From positions 83,447 to 147,446 of the forward strand of contig JABYQR010000076.1 in assembly GCA_022592445.1 (NCBI GenBank): a stretch of DNA of 64,000 bases, in the 5' to 3' direction. This DNA comes from Cytidiella melzeri (taxonomy: Eukaryota > Basidiomycota > Agaricomycetes > Polyporales > Irpicaceae). Each line of letters opens with the position of its first letter. Position 1 is the first letter of the stretch. The position numbers and the translations under genes are program-made. The notes below the pieces were generated by a model, which saw only the letters and a program-made list of their open reading frames with translations, made no database searches and was not told where the DNA came from. Below are positions 48,901-59,823 of the stretch, one piece after another.

Positions 48901-49699
48901 GCGAGGAATGCAACCAGGGTGAGCTGACTCACAAGCTAGAGTAAGAAATTTGTCGAGATCGTGAGGGCTAGAGTACAATGCAGTCGCAGTACTGAGTAGC
49001 GCACAACCACACAGCGGACAGGGGCAGTGAGCAGAAAGTTTTCGAGCGTGTTTCACTACACGGACGGGATGGACATTGTGCGGAGGCAAACAGCGTCGAG
49101 ACAAGGCGGGCGGGAGGCGGAGGCAGAGGCGGGAGGGCGGGAGCGAGTTTATTTTCGTGACATCACCCATGAGCAGCAGACGCCTCTAGGCCATCCTCGC
49201 CCGACTCTCTCCCCTCTTTTCTTCCTCCTACCCCCACCTCCTCCTCCTGCGCTACCCCCAGCGGTTGCAGTAACATACATACGGGCACACAACAATCTCT
49301 CTTGGGCCCTCGCACATCGTTATAACTCGGACCCCCACACCCGAACCCAACACGAACATCTCCCCGCAGAGGAAACGTCGGTCAATTCCCTGCGCTTCTC
49401 CATCCACATTCACTCACCATTGTGCATTCACAGCCAGTTTGGATCTTCGCCCAGTCCTTTAGTGCTCCGCTTGGACTGCCATCAGCGAGGGTTCGTCCAC
49501 CTCATAAGCCTGTATTCTATTCCCACTAAACCCGGCAACTCCACGTCCCCCCTATCTCAGGTATGCCGCTTTTAGTCTCGCCCTCAACTATACACCTTAA
49601 TCATTATCGCCTTTCATAGATAACGACAATCCCCCCCCTCCCCCACCCTCGCTATTAACTCCTCGAGGTCCTCTCCCAACCATCGCAACCTCTTCCACA
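42990..49699. other. 6.7 kb gene-poor stretch
   Basis: No recognisable protein domain over 6.7 kb. Frames are short and changing. The best candidates are the two-exon model at 45879-46229 and open frames at 46471-46812 and 47039-47275 (the latter reads TEWFDGAQVVDNGF and an acidic tail), none with a known family. The last 500 bases before 49700 are very pyrimidine-rich, as expected of the next gene's promoter and leader. Non-coding transcripts or a very long promoter are possible. Confidence 0.4.
45879..46229 (+). CDS. Possible two-exon small gene, unknown product
   Basis: An ATG opens MASGPPKPRKRGHGKE, very basic and Pro-rich. A good donor (GTAAGT, 45926) and acceptor (TTACAG, 45988) join it in phase to a second open exon, 45989-46229, for 95 residues ending at TAG. 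The second exon (ECMLYSLAYDLRHP and a long Arg/Trp-rich end) shows no known domain and could be chance. The consensus splice pair is the only support. Confidence 0.25.
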
Positions 49700-52600
49700 A
49701 TGCCTTACGCGCTGCCCTCTTCCTCCTCGTCCTCTACCGCGACTGCAACCCTGTCGCCGCCCTCTCGTCCCACTCATCGTCGCACCCGCTCAGCCTTTTC
49801 AGAGGAAAGTACTGGGCCCGGTGCCTTTGGCTCGCTTGGGTCTCTTCCCCGTCGCCGTTCAAGCAACACCTCCTCCAACTCCAAAAAACCTCTCTTCCAC
49901 CTCGAGGACGAAGACTCACCTGAAGAAAATGTCGTCGTCGACGACCTTCCAACGATCTCGACAGGCCCCCTCACCCCGTCGTATGCCTCCACCAACTCCC
50001 TGCGTCTTTCGATAGACTCGGGGCGATTCTCGCCTTCTGTGAACCCGCCCTCCTACATCTCCATCCCCAAACACAAGCCGTCTTCGTCATTAACCAACGC
50101 CGTGCCCTTCCCCACCTCATCGCCTGTCACTGACAGACCACACTCACCGTTCATACCACCCTCGCCACCGCACACCAGCTCCCTCCCACGCACCCCGAGC
50201 ACCCCTATCATCCTCTCAAACGGAAAGCCGCTCAAGTCCTCTCTCAAATCGTCCTCGTCTTCGCCCAACGTCGCTGGTGATTTCACTAGCAACCAGCGAA
50301 GACATTTCCGTGCCCAAAGCGCCCCAAACACTCCCAAAGTCCACTTTGCGGAAAAGGACGCAGGGCTGGAGATGGTCAAGGTGTTCACCAAGGGTGGCAA
50401 ACCTGCGAGCCTGTCGAAACCGTCTGGGGAAGAGACCGAGACGGAGACTGAAGCAGAATCGTATCCTTTCCCTCTATTCTCTCCCAGCTCTCAGGGAATG
50501 TTCTCTTCGTCGCCCCTTGCCACAGCGGGATCCAGCGGTGCGAGACCTTCGCAGCAGCTTTTGCACGAAATCGACACCAGCACGGCAGTCACTTCGTCGA
50601 TTCCGAACCCGTGTCCATCACCGCTCGCCAACGTCTTTCTGGAAACAGTCACTCTCCCTCGCACCCGGCCTCCGACGCTCCGTGGTACCGTCATTGTGCG
50701 GAATTTGGCGTTTGAGAAGCATGTAGCGGTCCGTTTCACACTTGACGATTGGCAAACCACGAGCGAGGTTCTGTGCAAGCACGTTGTGAGTTTGCCCGGT
50801 CTTCCACCGCCGTTTCCCAGACAGCAAAAGTCGGTTAGGACGGTAGGAGATGTCGCGGCGAGTCTCGCGAGTGGCGAGGAGTCGAAGGAGGAAGATGGGC
50901 CCTCGTGGGATCGTTTCTCGTGCGTAAATGTTTTCCTCATCTCGACCGCATCGGCTCTAACGATATTCTTCAGGTTCACGATTCGGTTAGAGGACTACGA
51001 GAGCAAACTCGCAGATCGCACAATTTACCTAGTCGCGCGGTACGTTTCGATCGCGGGCGAGTTCTGGGACAACAACGACGCGAAGAACTACCGCATCGGT
51101 TTCAGAAGGAGCGCCATTTCGCCGCTCTCGACACCGAGGATGCAGCCGGTCTCGACGATTGCCAACACGCTCTTCTCTAATAGTGACACTGCCGGTAGTG
51201 CAGTCGTGAGTCAGCAGAGGAGTTTCAGCGCGCCGAGCTCGTTGAAGGTGACGCCGGTTACTGGCGCTGCTTCGCCTGTGGTGTCGAGAGCTACGGTGAA
51301 CGGCACTGAAGCGAGGCGAGGTGTTTCCATCAGCGCAGTCAAGCAGGCTGAGGAGAGTGAGAGCGAGGTAGAGAAGGCGCCGATTGAGAAGGATTCGGAG
51401 GGGTCTGAGCAAAAGTCGCCGTCGTTGGCTCTGCCTGCCTCTATCATCCGGAGACATTCGTCGCCACCGTCGAACAGCCCTGAGACGCGTTCCCCGCACT
51501 TGCCCCTGGCGCCACCGAGCTTCTTCAACACGGCGCCGTCGACGATGAAAAGTCCGACGACGCAGAGATATATCTCGAGGAGGCTCAGCTTGAGCAACTA
51601 CGTTGCGCCGTCTGCGTCTCCCGTGGAGGAGAAGAAGGATGGGGAATCGAGTAAGGAGGGTGCGCTGGTGACGCCTCCGACGACGCCGCCTAGAGATGGG
51701 AGGCTGAAGGAGCTGCCAGAGCCTTCGAGGGAGTCGGGCGAGGTCTCACCAGGGATGTTGTCACCGTTGGTGATGATTGGAGGTATGCCTGCTTCCAACG
51801 TCTCTGCGCCTCTGCCTTCCTCGCCGTCCTCTTTCGCTTCGTCTGCCCGTCTCAATTCTCCTCCTCCTCGCGTTACGTCCCCTCCTGTCATCAGAACCTC
51901 GGACCTCTCTGCCACCAAACCCGACACAGATGACGTACCATCTTCTGCCATGCCTTTCTCTCCATCTTCGCGTGCGAGGTTTGGCATGAGCGGGTTGGGG
52001 TCGCAGTTCGGGAATTTGAGTCAACTGGCGAGTCCTCCCGTGTCAAGGCAAGGGTCGGAGAATTCGACGCCGAGCACGAGCGGGAGGAATTCACCATTGA
52101 GGAAGCGCTCTCCTCCACCTTCGACCGCCGCAAGCATCGGACGCAAAGGCAGCCCTATCCGTGTAAAGATACCTACCCCCGAATCCTCCTTTGCAGATGA
52201 GGTGAGGAGGTTGTCACCACCTTCGCCGGAGGAGTCTGAGTCCCAGGTCACTACGCCGACGCCGATGTCGCCTGGGCCTGTGCAGGTGCCTGGCCAGGGC
52301 AACAAGGTTGACACTTCTGACTCGTCTTACGCGGCGTTCGTTCGTCAATGGTGCTTCGCGCAGTCCGCGCCTCCGACTCCTGGTGTGCAGCTAGGCACGG
52401 AAGGCTCGCCGAACGGGTCTTCGCCACCCAGCATGGTATCCCCGTCGTCCGTGAGCTTGAAGTCGACCTCAGGTTCGCAGGTGTCGCCGTCGTCACTTCA
52501 TGGATACCCTTCTGCGAGCGCGATCGCCAGCCACGTTGGTCCGAAGCGGCAGCAGGCGTGGCCGGTAGAGCATTTGGGAGGGAGTAGCGGCTACGGGTTC

Positions 52601-52729
52601 CCTGGGTTTGGGTTTGGTGGTGTACAAAAGGGGCAGGGCGTTGTTGGCGGTGAGTTGTATTCTGCACTCGATAGTGTTGCGGACGCCGCCTCTGCTGTCC
52701 CGGGGTATGCGAGGGGGATTATTGTTTAA
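49700..52729 (+). CDS. PP1 regulatory subunit with CBM21 domain (Gac1-like)
   Basis: Glycogen-targeting subunit of protein phosphatase 1, expected to bring PP1 to glycogen synthase. Exons are 49700-50919 and 50974-52729, giving 991 residues. The 54-nt intron (GTGCGT...TTCAG) is a multiple of three without a stop, so an unspliced form of 1,009 residues is also open. The PP1-binding RVxF-type motif is KVHF (about 213-216). CBM21 covers about 305-445: VFLETVTLPRTRPPTLRG, VIVRNLAFEKHVAVRFT, then across the intron FTIRLEDY, GEFWDNNDAKNYRI. Splicing gives WDRFSFTIRLEDY, the correct domain sequence. The rest is Ser/Pro/Thr-rich and disordered, with many possible phosphorylation sites. Length is in the range of Gac1/Pig1 and filamentous-fungal homologues. 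Confidence 0.87.
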   Translation: MPYALPSSSSSSTATATLSPPSRPTHRRTRSAFSEESTGPGAFGSLGSLPRRRSSNTSSNSKKPLFHLEDEDSPEENVVVDDLPTISTGPLTPSYASTNSLRLSIDSGRFSPSVNPPSYISIPKHKPSSSLTNAVPFPTSSPVTDRPHSPFIPPSPPHTSSLPRTPSTPIILSNGKPLKSSLKSSSSSPNVAGDFTSNQRRHFRAQSAPNTPKVHFAEKDAGLEMVKVFTKGGKPASLSKPSGEETETETEAESYPFPLFSPSSQGMFSSSPLATAGSSGARPSQQLLHEIDTSTAVTSSIPNPCPSPLANVFLETVTLPRTRPPTLRGTVIVRNLAFEKHVAVRFTLDDWQTTSEVLCKHVVSLPGLPPPFPRQQKSVRTVGDVAASLASGEESKEEDGPSWDRFSCVNVFLISTASALTIFFRFTIRLEDYESKLADRTIYLVARYVSIAGEFWDNNDAKNYRIGFRRSAISPLSTPRMQPVSTIANTLFSNSDTAGSAVVSQQRSFSAPSSLKVTPVTGAASPVVSRATVNGTEARRGVSISAVKQAEESESEVEKAPIEKDSEGSEQKSPSLALPASIIRRHSSPPSNSPETRSPHLPLAPPSFFNTAPSTMKSPTTQRYISRRLSLSNYVAPSASPVEEKKDGESSKEGALVTPPTTPPRDGRLKELPEPSRESGEVSPGMLSPLVMIGGMPASNVSAPLPSSPSSFASSARLNSPPPRVTSPPVIRTSDLSATKPDTDDVPSSAMPFSPSSRARFGMSGLGSQFGNLSQLASPPVSRQGSENSTPSTSGRNSPLRKRSPPPSTAASIGRKGSPIRVKIPTPESSFADEVRRLSPPSPEESESQVTTPTPMSPGPVQVPGQGNKVDTSDSSYAAFVRQWCFAQSAPPTPGVQLGTEGSPNGSSPPSMVSPSSVSLKSTSGSQVSPSSLHGYPSASAIASHVGPKRQQAWPVEHLGGSSGYGFPGFGFGGVQKGQGVVGGELYSALDSVADAASAVPGYARGIIV

Positions 52730-54054
52730 AAGAAGGCGGCGGCGGCGGTGGTGGTGGTGGTGTGGGGGGTGGTTTTTTTTCCGTGCTGGGATCTATCTCG
52801 GATTTATTCTTGTTCATCTATGTGCTTTCCCAACCAAATCTTTGGGCTGCCTCCTTGTTCATGCAAACCAGCTTACCGTTATGCATCCATCGTTCCACAT
52901 TACCCTTGCGTCTTGTGTGATCTCGTTGGTGGTGGTCGTCGCGTTGTGCTTCAGGTGCGAGCGAAAGGCTGATGCGTTTTCGTTTTATTATAGCTCAGAC
53001 GAACTGAGGTCCCCTTGTTACCCTTGCTCGCATCTCCTATCAGTCGTCTTCTCCGCACCGAACAGCATCGCTTTCCCATCACGACGACAGGGTCGTTTCG
53101 TAAATGAAAAATTTTGGGACGGCGGCGTGACCTCTTTGTCTCTCCTCTCCCTGGATCACTTGAGCGACACTCTCGATAAAATGCTCCTACACTATACGGC
53201 TCGCTCGGACCTCACTGGCAGCTTTTCGGTTCTCTCTTCCTTTTACGTCTTTGAAACCGTCGTGTACTACTAATGGACGACACCAACGCCTTTTGCTGTC
53301 CGCGTGCGGCGTACGTACGTTACATTTACAACAAACAACACTTCCGCCCAAAAATTTCGTTCCGAGGGATCCGACGACGTGGATCAGCTGGTCGATCTTC
53401 GTTTTTCGCCAGGTTGGTTTGAGGGGAAGGCGGGTGCGATTTTATTGTCCTCCGTTTTTCTGTCTCGTGGTCATGCGACCTCGATGGACGGAGACGTCGG
53501 GCCATCAAAGACATTCGGGGAAATGTCGCGGTCGCCTACGGTCGGTATATAACGAGCGAAGTCTTACTCCTGCCATTCGTCCCATTTTCCATGCGCAACG
53601 GCCGTGCACATCAACTCCTCCAAGTTCACGTCTATCACACTCTTGCCTTCCTTTCATACAACACGGCAGCTGTCCTGCTCTAGATCTATCTATTCGCCTG
53701 GCCGACGCCACAAACTTGATGTGGATTCAACAACTACAAGCCATTGTTCGAAATATTGCTCCCCTACCTCTATTCTTCAGCTCATCAACGCTTGCTCACG
53801 TCCCTCTCACTGTCTCTCACTCTATTCATCGTTTTTTCTTGGTTTCTCGTGTTGGTTCTTCTACCTTACCCCCTCTCAAAAAACCTACATATCCGGCCGC
53901 ACGCATTGACACTTGTGACGTCCTCCATTCACACACGCAATAATCCTCATTCTTGAAAAATCATCTTGCTGTCTGCCTTGGTTGTCCTCATTTCGATTTC
54001 GTTGCACATTTGAATCTGTAATGTACCAGTACTTGCTCAACATGTACACACACC

Positions 54055-54086
54055 TCTGTCTCTGTCTCTCTCTCTCTCTCTCTCTC
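54055..54086. repeat. TC dinucleotide microsatellite
   Basis: Run of TC with two TG interruptions at its start. Simple repeat in intergenic DNA. Confidence 0.85.
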
Positions 54087-54324
54087 AATCTCATGCATGT
54101 ATACCTCAAGCTCTGAACAATCTGTTTTGCGGTGACCTGTCCATGGTTGCCCACTGTTTTTTCTTGTATGTCACCATGCGTAGACTTAGATGTAACAATC
54201 TGCAATTCTCATTCCGCCGATTGTCAGACAGTCCCATTGTTCAAACTTTTAGCGAGTTGTTGTTGCATGGCACGGCTTAGATTTCCGTGGCCTCGTTGGT
54301 TCAGCGTACTAGGCCCAAATCAGC

Positions 54325-54358
54325 CCTCAGGCCTCAGGCCTCAGGCCTCAGGCCTCAG
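54325..54358. repeat. GCCTCAG 7-bp tandem repeat, about five copies
   Basis: Perfect copies of the heptamer GCCTCAG in a row. The inverse word appears twice at about 55486-55500. Confidence 0.85.
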
Positions 54359-55739
54359 GTACAGCCCGTGCGGGACCGATGCTAGCTGCGGTATCATGAG
54401 ATCACGAATTCCGGAAAGTGCGAAAGTGAAAAAGTGCGCAATTATGGGGTATGGGGTATTATGGGGTTTTTGGATTGCAGATAGCAGCTAATCTAACACA
54501 CCCATACCGTGGGGACCTAGACTAAACGCGGGTACAAATAGAACCGCCCGGGGCGAGAGGACGATGATTGTTTCGAACAGGCAAGGTAGCTGGGATTGAT
54601 GACTGGAGTGAAGCCTACGTCTGTGGCGTCAGAGGTGGTGCTTGGGTACGCCGAGAAAAGAAGGAAAAGACGCACGTTTTCTCTTGAGATCCAGGTGAGG
54701 AAGTTAGCGCAGCCGAAGGGGTCCCGGTGACGGTGTGTTGAGAACCGGAAGGGCTTGGGAGAGTTGTGGGAGGGAAGCCTTGGGAAATGTGTCAAAGCGA
54801 TGAGACGGCAGCCGCTACTTACGTTTCAAGGTCGGGGAAGGGGTTGTGATTCTGGCTTATCTGAATGGAACGAGGGGCGGTTACGAAGATGAATGTGTAC
54901 TTGGATCTAATCGTATGGAGATGGGTAGAGTTGAGGGTGGGATGAGAGTCTTGGCGGCTGGACAGAATTGCATTGGAGTGTTCAGTGAGTGGCCCCTTGA
55001 CGAAGTCATGCAAAGAGGAAGTGGGCTGGCCAAAGGCTGATGAGGATCCACAATTCGATGGTGGTGTCGAGTCCAGATGGCACCAGCGAGCAAGCCCAGA
55101 GATCGACGTGGAGTCTGTGTAGTTCATGTGGTGGAGTTGGTTTGCAACTGTGTTGGTAGAAGGCTGACAGAGTTCAGCAGACTGTATAGCTCGAAGATCT
55201 AGTTTGAAAGGAGCTCATTGTCTAGGCTTGTCTGTACATCCCATTTCCATCTCGGCCAGTCAAGCTTCGCATCAGAAATAGCGTGGCAGTTGACTGGTAT
55301 TGTTCGGGGTTCCAAAGTGAGAGCACTACACGGCCAGAAATCAGTGTGAGTATGCAACACGGCAACGACAGAAGTAGGAGGATCTTCTCGTACTGAGATT
55401 GGGTAGATCAAAGGCAGCTGCACAAAGCAGGCACGGGTGGCAGAATCTTCATTTGAGCGCAGCAGGCAACCATCGTCAAAGATGAGGCCTGAGGCCTGAG
55501 GGTTGGTCCCTCCGATATGGCATATGTGGAAACGATTGGATTGCTGTGCGTGATAGCACGACATCTGGAAGCAGATTTGAGTGTGCCACGCGGTGGTTAG
55601 ATAGCTCACCGAGGAGAAAGCTTAACCAGCTCTTTACGAGGAGTGTATGGACAAGTGCCGAATGATTGAGCGAAGCCGTACCGTGTCAACTCTAGACAGG
55701 CACCTATCCATCCCTATGAAGTTATTTTTGGGTTTTTAT

Positions 55740-55895
55740 TAGTCTCGTTCCCAGACGTTATGGGACACGACCTCGCTACGCTCGGGGACGAGACAAAAGA
55801 CGACTCGCCGACGCTCGTACCTAAAATAGAAATCTTTCCATTTTTGGACACTGTTTGATGCGAAAGCGTTTTTTTGTGAAAGACCATGATCCGTG
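55740..55895. mobile_element. Solo terminal fragment related to the RecQ/DUF6589 element
   Basis: About 155 bp that closely match the left end of the adjoining element (55915 onward), including TAGTCTCGTTCCCAGAC, the hairpin arms and TTGGACACTGTTTGATGCGA. The two copies are 175 bp apart. The match stops before the 9-bp target duplication. It could be the stump of an older insertion next to which the present element landed. Confidence 0.75.
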
Positions 55896-55905
55896 CGTGT
55901 TTGCG

Positions 55906-55914
55906 AGTGTACCA
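55906..55914. repeat. 9-bp target-site duplication, left
   Basis: AGTGTACCA immediately before the element, repeated exactly at 63344-63352. Confidence 0.88.
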
Positions 55915-55931
55915 TAGTCTCGTTCCCAGAC
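55915..55931. repeat. Left terminal inverted repeat (17 bp)
   Basis: TAGTCTCGTTCCCAGAC, exact complement of the right end. Bases 55917-55927 can also pair with 55959-55969 (GGGGACGAGAC) to form a terminal hairpin with an 11-bp stem including one G-T pair. Confidence 0.88.
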
Positions 55932-56077
55932 GTTATGCCACACGACCTCGCTACGCTCGGGGACGAGACAAAAGACAACTCGCTGGCGCTCGTACCTAAA
56001 ATAGAATTACTTCCGCTTTTGGACACTGTTTGATGCGAAACCGATTTTGTGTGAAAGACCATGATTCGTGTGAGCAT

Positions 56078-56126
56078 AACGTCTGGTCCATTTCGCCCTT
56101 GTGGGTGTAGATGACCCTGTCACGTG
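56078..56126. repeat. Left subterminal inverted repeat (49 bp)
   Basis: Begins AACGTCTGGTCC and ends GACCCTGTCACGTG. It matches the complement of 63162-63210 at 46 of 49 positions. Confidence 0.9.
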
Positions 56127-56146
56127 CGCTTGATCTATGTGCGTCT

Positions 56147-56170
56147 GTGCTATCTTTCCGTTGATAGCAC
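56147..56170. other. Small hairpin, GTGCTATC/GATAGCAC
   Basis: Perfect 8-bp stem with an 8-base loop, about 100 bp before the helicase start. It shares the word ATAGCAC with the large hairpin at 62936-63000 near the other end. Confidence 0.6.
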
Positions 56171-56273
56171 GCGTCGGGCGTCGCCTCATCCCGCTTGTCT
56201 TATTTTATTGCCTGCCCCTCGTCCCCCTCGTCCCCCTCGTCCATCAATATTCTTATTTATACTCTCATAAATT

Positions 56274-59200
56274 ATGGAATCCGACGACGAATATGACGGT
56301 TTTTTTTCGCCCCTTCCGGACGTGGCATTCCTTAATGACCACAGCAATTCTACAATTGCTCGACCGCTGCCTCCGGTACCTGAATCCGCAACCACGCCTC
56401 GCAGGAGCAGCCTGCAGGCAGCTGTAAGTGACGAGTCAGATGAGGCTATACTGCAGAGAACACAACCAAATGCCCCCCCAACCAAGCTTCATGCACGAAG
56501 TTACCAAAACCTCGAGCAAGCACGCGACCGCGCAACCAAGGATCGCGATCACAAATACTCGTCGTCCGCTACACGAGAGACCATGAGGCTTCAGATACGG
56601 GAGCGCTGCGGCGGAAAGACACCGAAATGGTTTCAGGTTGACCCTGCAGAGGCATTCCTCGTCGGTATGGATGTAATTCTTGTCTCCGCAACTGGCTCGG
56701 GCAAGACGCTCGCGTTTTTGCAAAGTCTGCTTGCAGACGAGACGAATAAGTCGCAGTTGATTATCATCTCACCTTTGAACGAGCTTGAGTATGATATGGT
56801 GAGTTCATGCTCTTACTCTCACGCCAATAGGCTAATTGTATGCACCTTCACACGCGTTATTGCAGGTTGATCGCTGCAATACAATGGGTCTCCCCGCGCT
56901 CGCCATCAATGGAGACAAATGGGCGCAGGACAAGACATTACAAAAGGTGTGTATATTACTCCTCTGGCATGCTATTCAAACTGAGACTGCGAGTTTACCC
57001 ATAGAAACTTCAGGATCGCCAGTTCCGAGTACTCCTTACCTCGCCAGAGATGATCTTCGGCCACCCTGTGTTCTCCAAAATGATGCGAGACGCAGAATGG
57101 ACGAAGAACATCCTCGGAACCGTCATCGACGAGGCGCACTGTGTTCTTGAATGGAAAGAAAGCTTTCGGACCTCCTTCGGATTATTTCACAAAGCGTGGG
57201 TGTACCTTCCAGGAAAGCCGATATTTGCTGCATCTGCCACACTCACACCATCCATGATTGACTCTCTCGCCGACACCCTTTCCTTCGCATGCAGCAACTC
57301 ATTCATCTTGAACGTCGGTAACAACCGTTCCAATCTCACCACAGTTGTCTGCCGCATGGTAGGCGGCGAAAAGGACTTTGCGGCGCTAGATTTCCTTGTG
57401 GACGAAGTCGCCGAAGGCAAGCCATTGGTACGCACTATGGTATTTTTGAATTCGCGCGATACTGCACGCCGTGCATGCAACTACGTCAAGAGCAAGTTAC
57501 CCGAAGATTCCCCGTATCAAGAGCAAATCTTCGCGATGTGGGCTACCAAAAGCGCCAGGGCAAAGCGCAAGATCATGAAACAATTTCGCACAGGCAAGAT
57601 TATCATTTTGTTTGCGACCGAAGTCGCTGGCATGGTAAGCACACATGCAATTTGCATCAGACGTGTTATTGACTACCAATAAGGGCATTGATCTAGGCGA
57701 CATACAGCGCATCGTTCAGTATCTAATTCCTCAGAAGCTTACCCAGTTCACTCAGTGAGGGGGCAGAGCTGGAAGGGACAACACTCCGGCATTGGTTATA
57801 CTATTAGTTGAACCCTCCGTCTTCAAGAAAGTGCACAAGCGCAAGGCCTCTTACACCACGGGCAAGATCCAGCATTCAGATTCCACGGCACCAGAACAAC
57901 ACGCAGATGTTCCGATGGAACAAATCGCAGATGAGGCACAGGAACAAATCGGAGATGAGGCACAGGAACAACACATTCATTGCATCTTGCCACAGGACGT
58001 GGACAACCTCATGGACGAAGACCTCCACGCAGAGCACGATGGACAGTACACAGGTGAGGATCAGCATATGGAGGAGCCAGGTGATGATGTACACGAGCAT
58101 GAGGTAGGACACGAAGGGGAAGACAGGGACAACGAAGCCAACGAGCTAAGTGATGACGAGCACAACGAGAGCAAGGACGACGATGAGGACGGAGATGAAG
58201 AGGACGAGGGTGAGGACGGAGATGAAGATGAAGACGAGAACGAGGGCACAAACGAGGGAGATGAAGAGGGTGAGGGTGAGGATGAGGGAGATGATGAGGC
58301 CAGGTGTGTCGAGGATAGCGAAGAGAACGGAAACACGCGCAAGTTGTATGAAGACAATAGCGACTTCGAGTATCGCAAGAACATTGAGGAAAGCATGAGG
58401 GTTATTGCAGCTACTCACGGCTGTCGAAGGGATATTGCGGATGCATACTACGACAACCCAGAGCGCACAAATGGTAAGCACCTCTCTCAGAATCTTCTTG
58501 CACTTATATTTTTGTGTGCACACAGATGTGCCGACGACATGCTGCGACAACTGTGTTCGCAAACGCAAGGCCACAGGCGATGCCATCTTGTCTGACTACG
58601 AGGAGAACCTTCTTGTATTGGTCGCCCGTATAGAGTCTCGCCCTCCACCTCCCCCTGAGCCCACGTACTCTAACGAAGCCACACGCCAATGGAACAAACG
58701 ACGCAAGCACATCTATGACGATCTTGTGGAATGGCGTCAGGAGATTTGGACGAACGAACATAAACCCGCGCGGTATTCTCCCGACTCCCTGATCACCAAC
58801 CGCATGCTCAAGACTCTCGCAATATACGCCCGTATCAAGACCATGGAAGACCTCAAGATTGCTCTCTCTGACTGGGTCTGGGCTGACGAACTGGGGCTAC
58901 GGGTACTAGCTAGAATTGACGACTGTGACTCTCTGTGGCTGGCCAACCGCGAGCGGGAAAAGGCAGAGAAAAAGCAAAAACGCACTCTTGAAACTGCAAA
59001 AAGACGAGCTGAAGAAGACATAGCGCAAGCCGCTGCGCGTGAAGCAAGACGTCTGGCAAGGGAGCGCGAGAAATTCGAGAGAGAGCTGGAAGAAGCTCTC
59101 GAGGATTCGGTAATGTACACCTATGGCACAATTCTGACGTACAACCCAGACACGGACAGCCATGAATGTGGAGACGACAGCTTACAGCTTGAAGAGCTGG

Positions 59201-59787
59201 ACTCAATTACTGGTGCATCTACGAGCTACTACACGGAAAGTGCACTCGTCAACGCGCTGCAAGCCGACCCTCTCTCTCCTGGCTACCAAGAGCTGGTACA
59301 ACTAGATACTGCCTCGTCTCTCCCTCTGACCTGCTACCCTCGGTGCTCTACTATGCTGAAAGGCGAAAACGCTAAAAAGAAGACGATAGCCTCACGGCAA
59401 CCTGGAGCAACAGCAGTGCGCGCAAAAGCTGGATCTGCGGTAGATGCGAAGAAAAAAGCAAAGCGTCTGGCTGGCACACTATGTGCGAACAATGGCGAAC
59501 CAGCAAGTACATTGCCTTCAGCTAGTATTCCCGCTTGTGCCCCGTTGCTTCCGGCTTGTGCCCCGTCGCAATTGCCCATGCCGCGCCCAAAGCCTCGACC
59601 TGTGCCGCGCTGCATAACTTTCAAGCCGGTGTACATACCTGCGCAGGACAATCCTGCACCACAGATCCCTCCGACTGCAGGTCCGTCAACCTCTCTGAAT
59701 GTGGTTTTTGAAGCCCCCGTCGTATCGTCTCACAACGCAGCCGATGAGGCCCCCTCGCGTCTGTTCAAACGATTCAAGTTTATGTAG
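56274..59787 (+). pseudogene. RecQ-like superfamily 2 helicase with acidic insert, one in-frame stop
   Basis: ATP-driven DNA helicase. Exons are 56274-56798, 56866-56946, 57014-57634, 57684-58473 and 58526-59787, giving 1,093 codons. Motifs are Walker A SATGSGKT (138-145), LTSPEM, DEAH (241-244), SATLTPS, then LFATEVAGMGIDLGDIQRIVQYLIP and GRAGRD. Right before GRAGRD a TGA (57756-57758) stands where the family has the arginine of motif VI (QRGGRAGRD), so CGA was the likely codon. About 120 acidic residues with repeats of EQIxDEAQ split the helicase from the RecQ zinc module, CRRDIADAYY...CCDNC. The C-terminal 380 residues have a coiled coil (EREKAEKKQKRTLETAKRR) and a Pro-rich end. No RQC or HRDC domain is seen. 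Confidence 0.87.
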
Positions 59788-59823
59788 TACCAACCTTTGT
59801 ATGTAGTGTACAAAAACTATATG

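Larger units (their letters stand above)
52730..55739. other. Intergenic with microsatellites; no firm gene
   Basis: It starts with a CGG/TGG trinucleotide run near 52735-52770 in the 3' flank of the Gac1-like gene. A TATATAA box near 53546 and pyrimidine-rich DNA follow without a clear gene. Minus-strand frames at 54819-55127 and 55199-55609 look partly protein-like (the latter has an acceptor just before its ATG, and 122 further codons) but carry no domain and could not be joined. They may be remnants. Confidence 0.4.

Noticed and set aside
52608..53273. 221-codon frame overlapping the end of the Gac1-like gene
   Set aside because: It begins inside the real gene in another frame and then reads microsatellite and UTR-like DNA.
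57918..57975. Short direct repeats that might suggest a CRISPR-like or satellite array
   Set aside because: They encode the EQIxDEAQ repeats in the helicase acidic region and are coding low complexity in a eukaryotic genome.
58061..58396. Ser-rich minus-strand frame opposite the helicase acidic region
   Set aside because: Direct antisense of GAG/GAC repeats; low complexity only.
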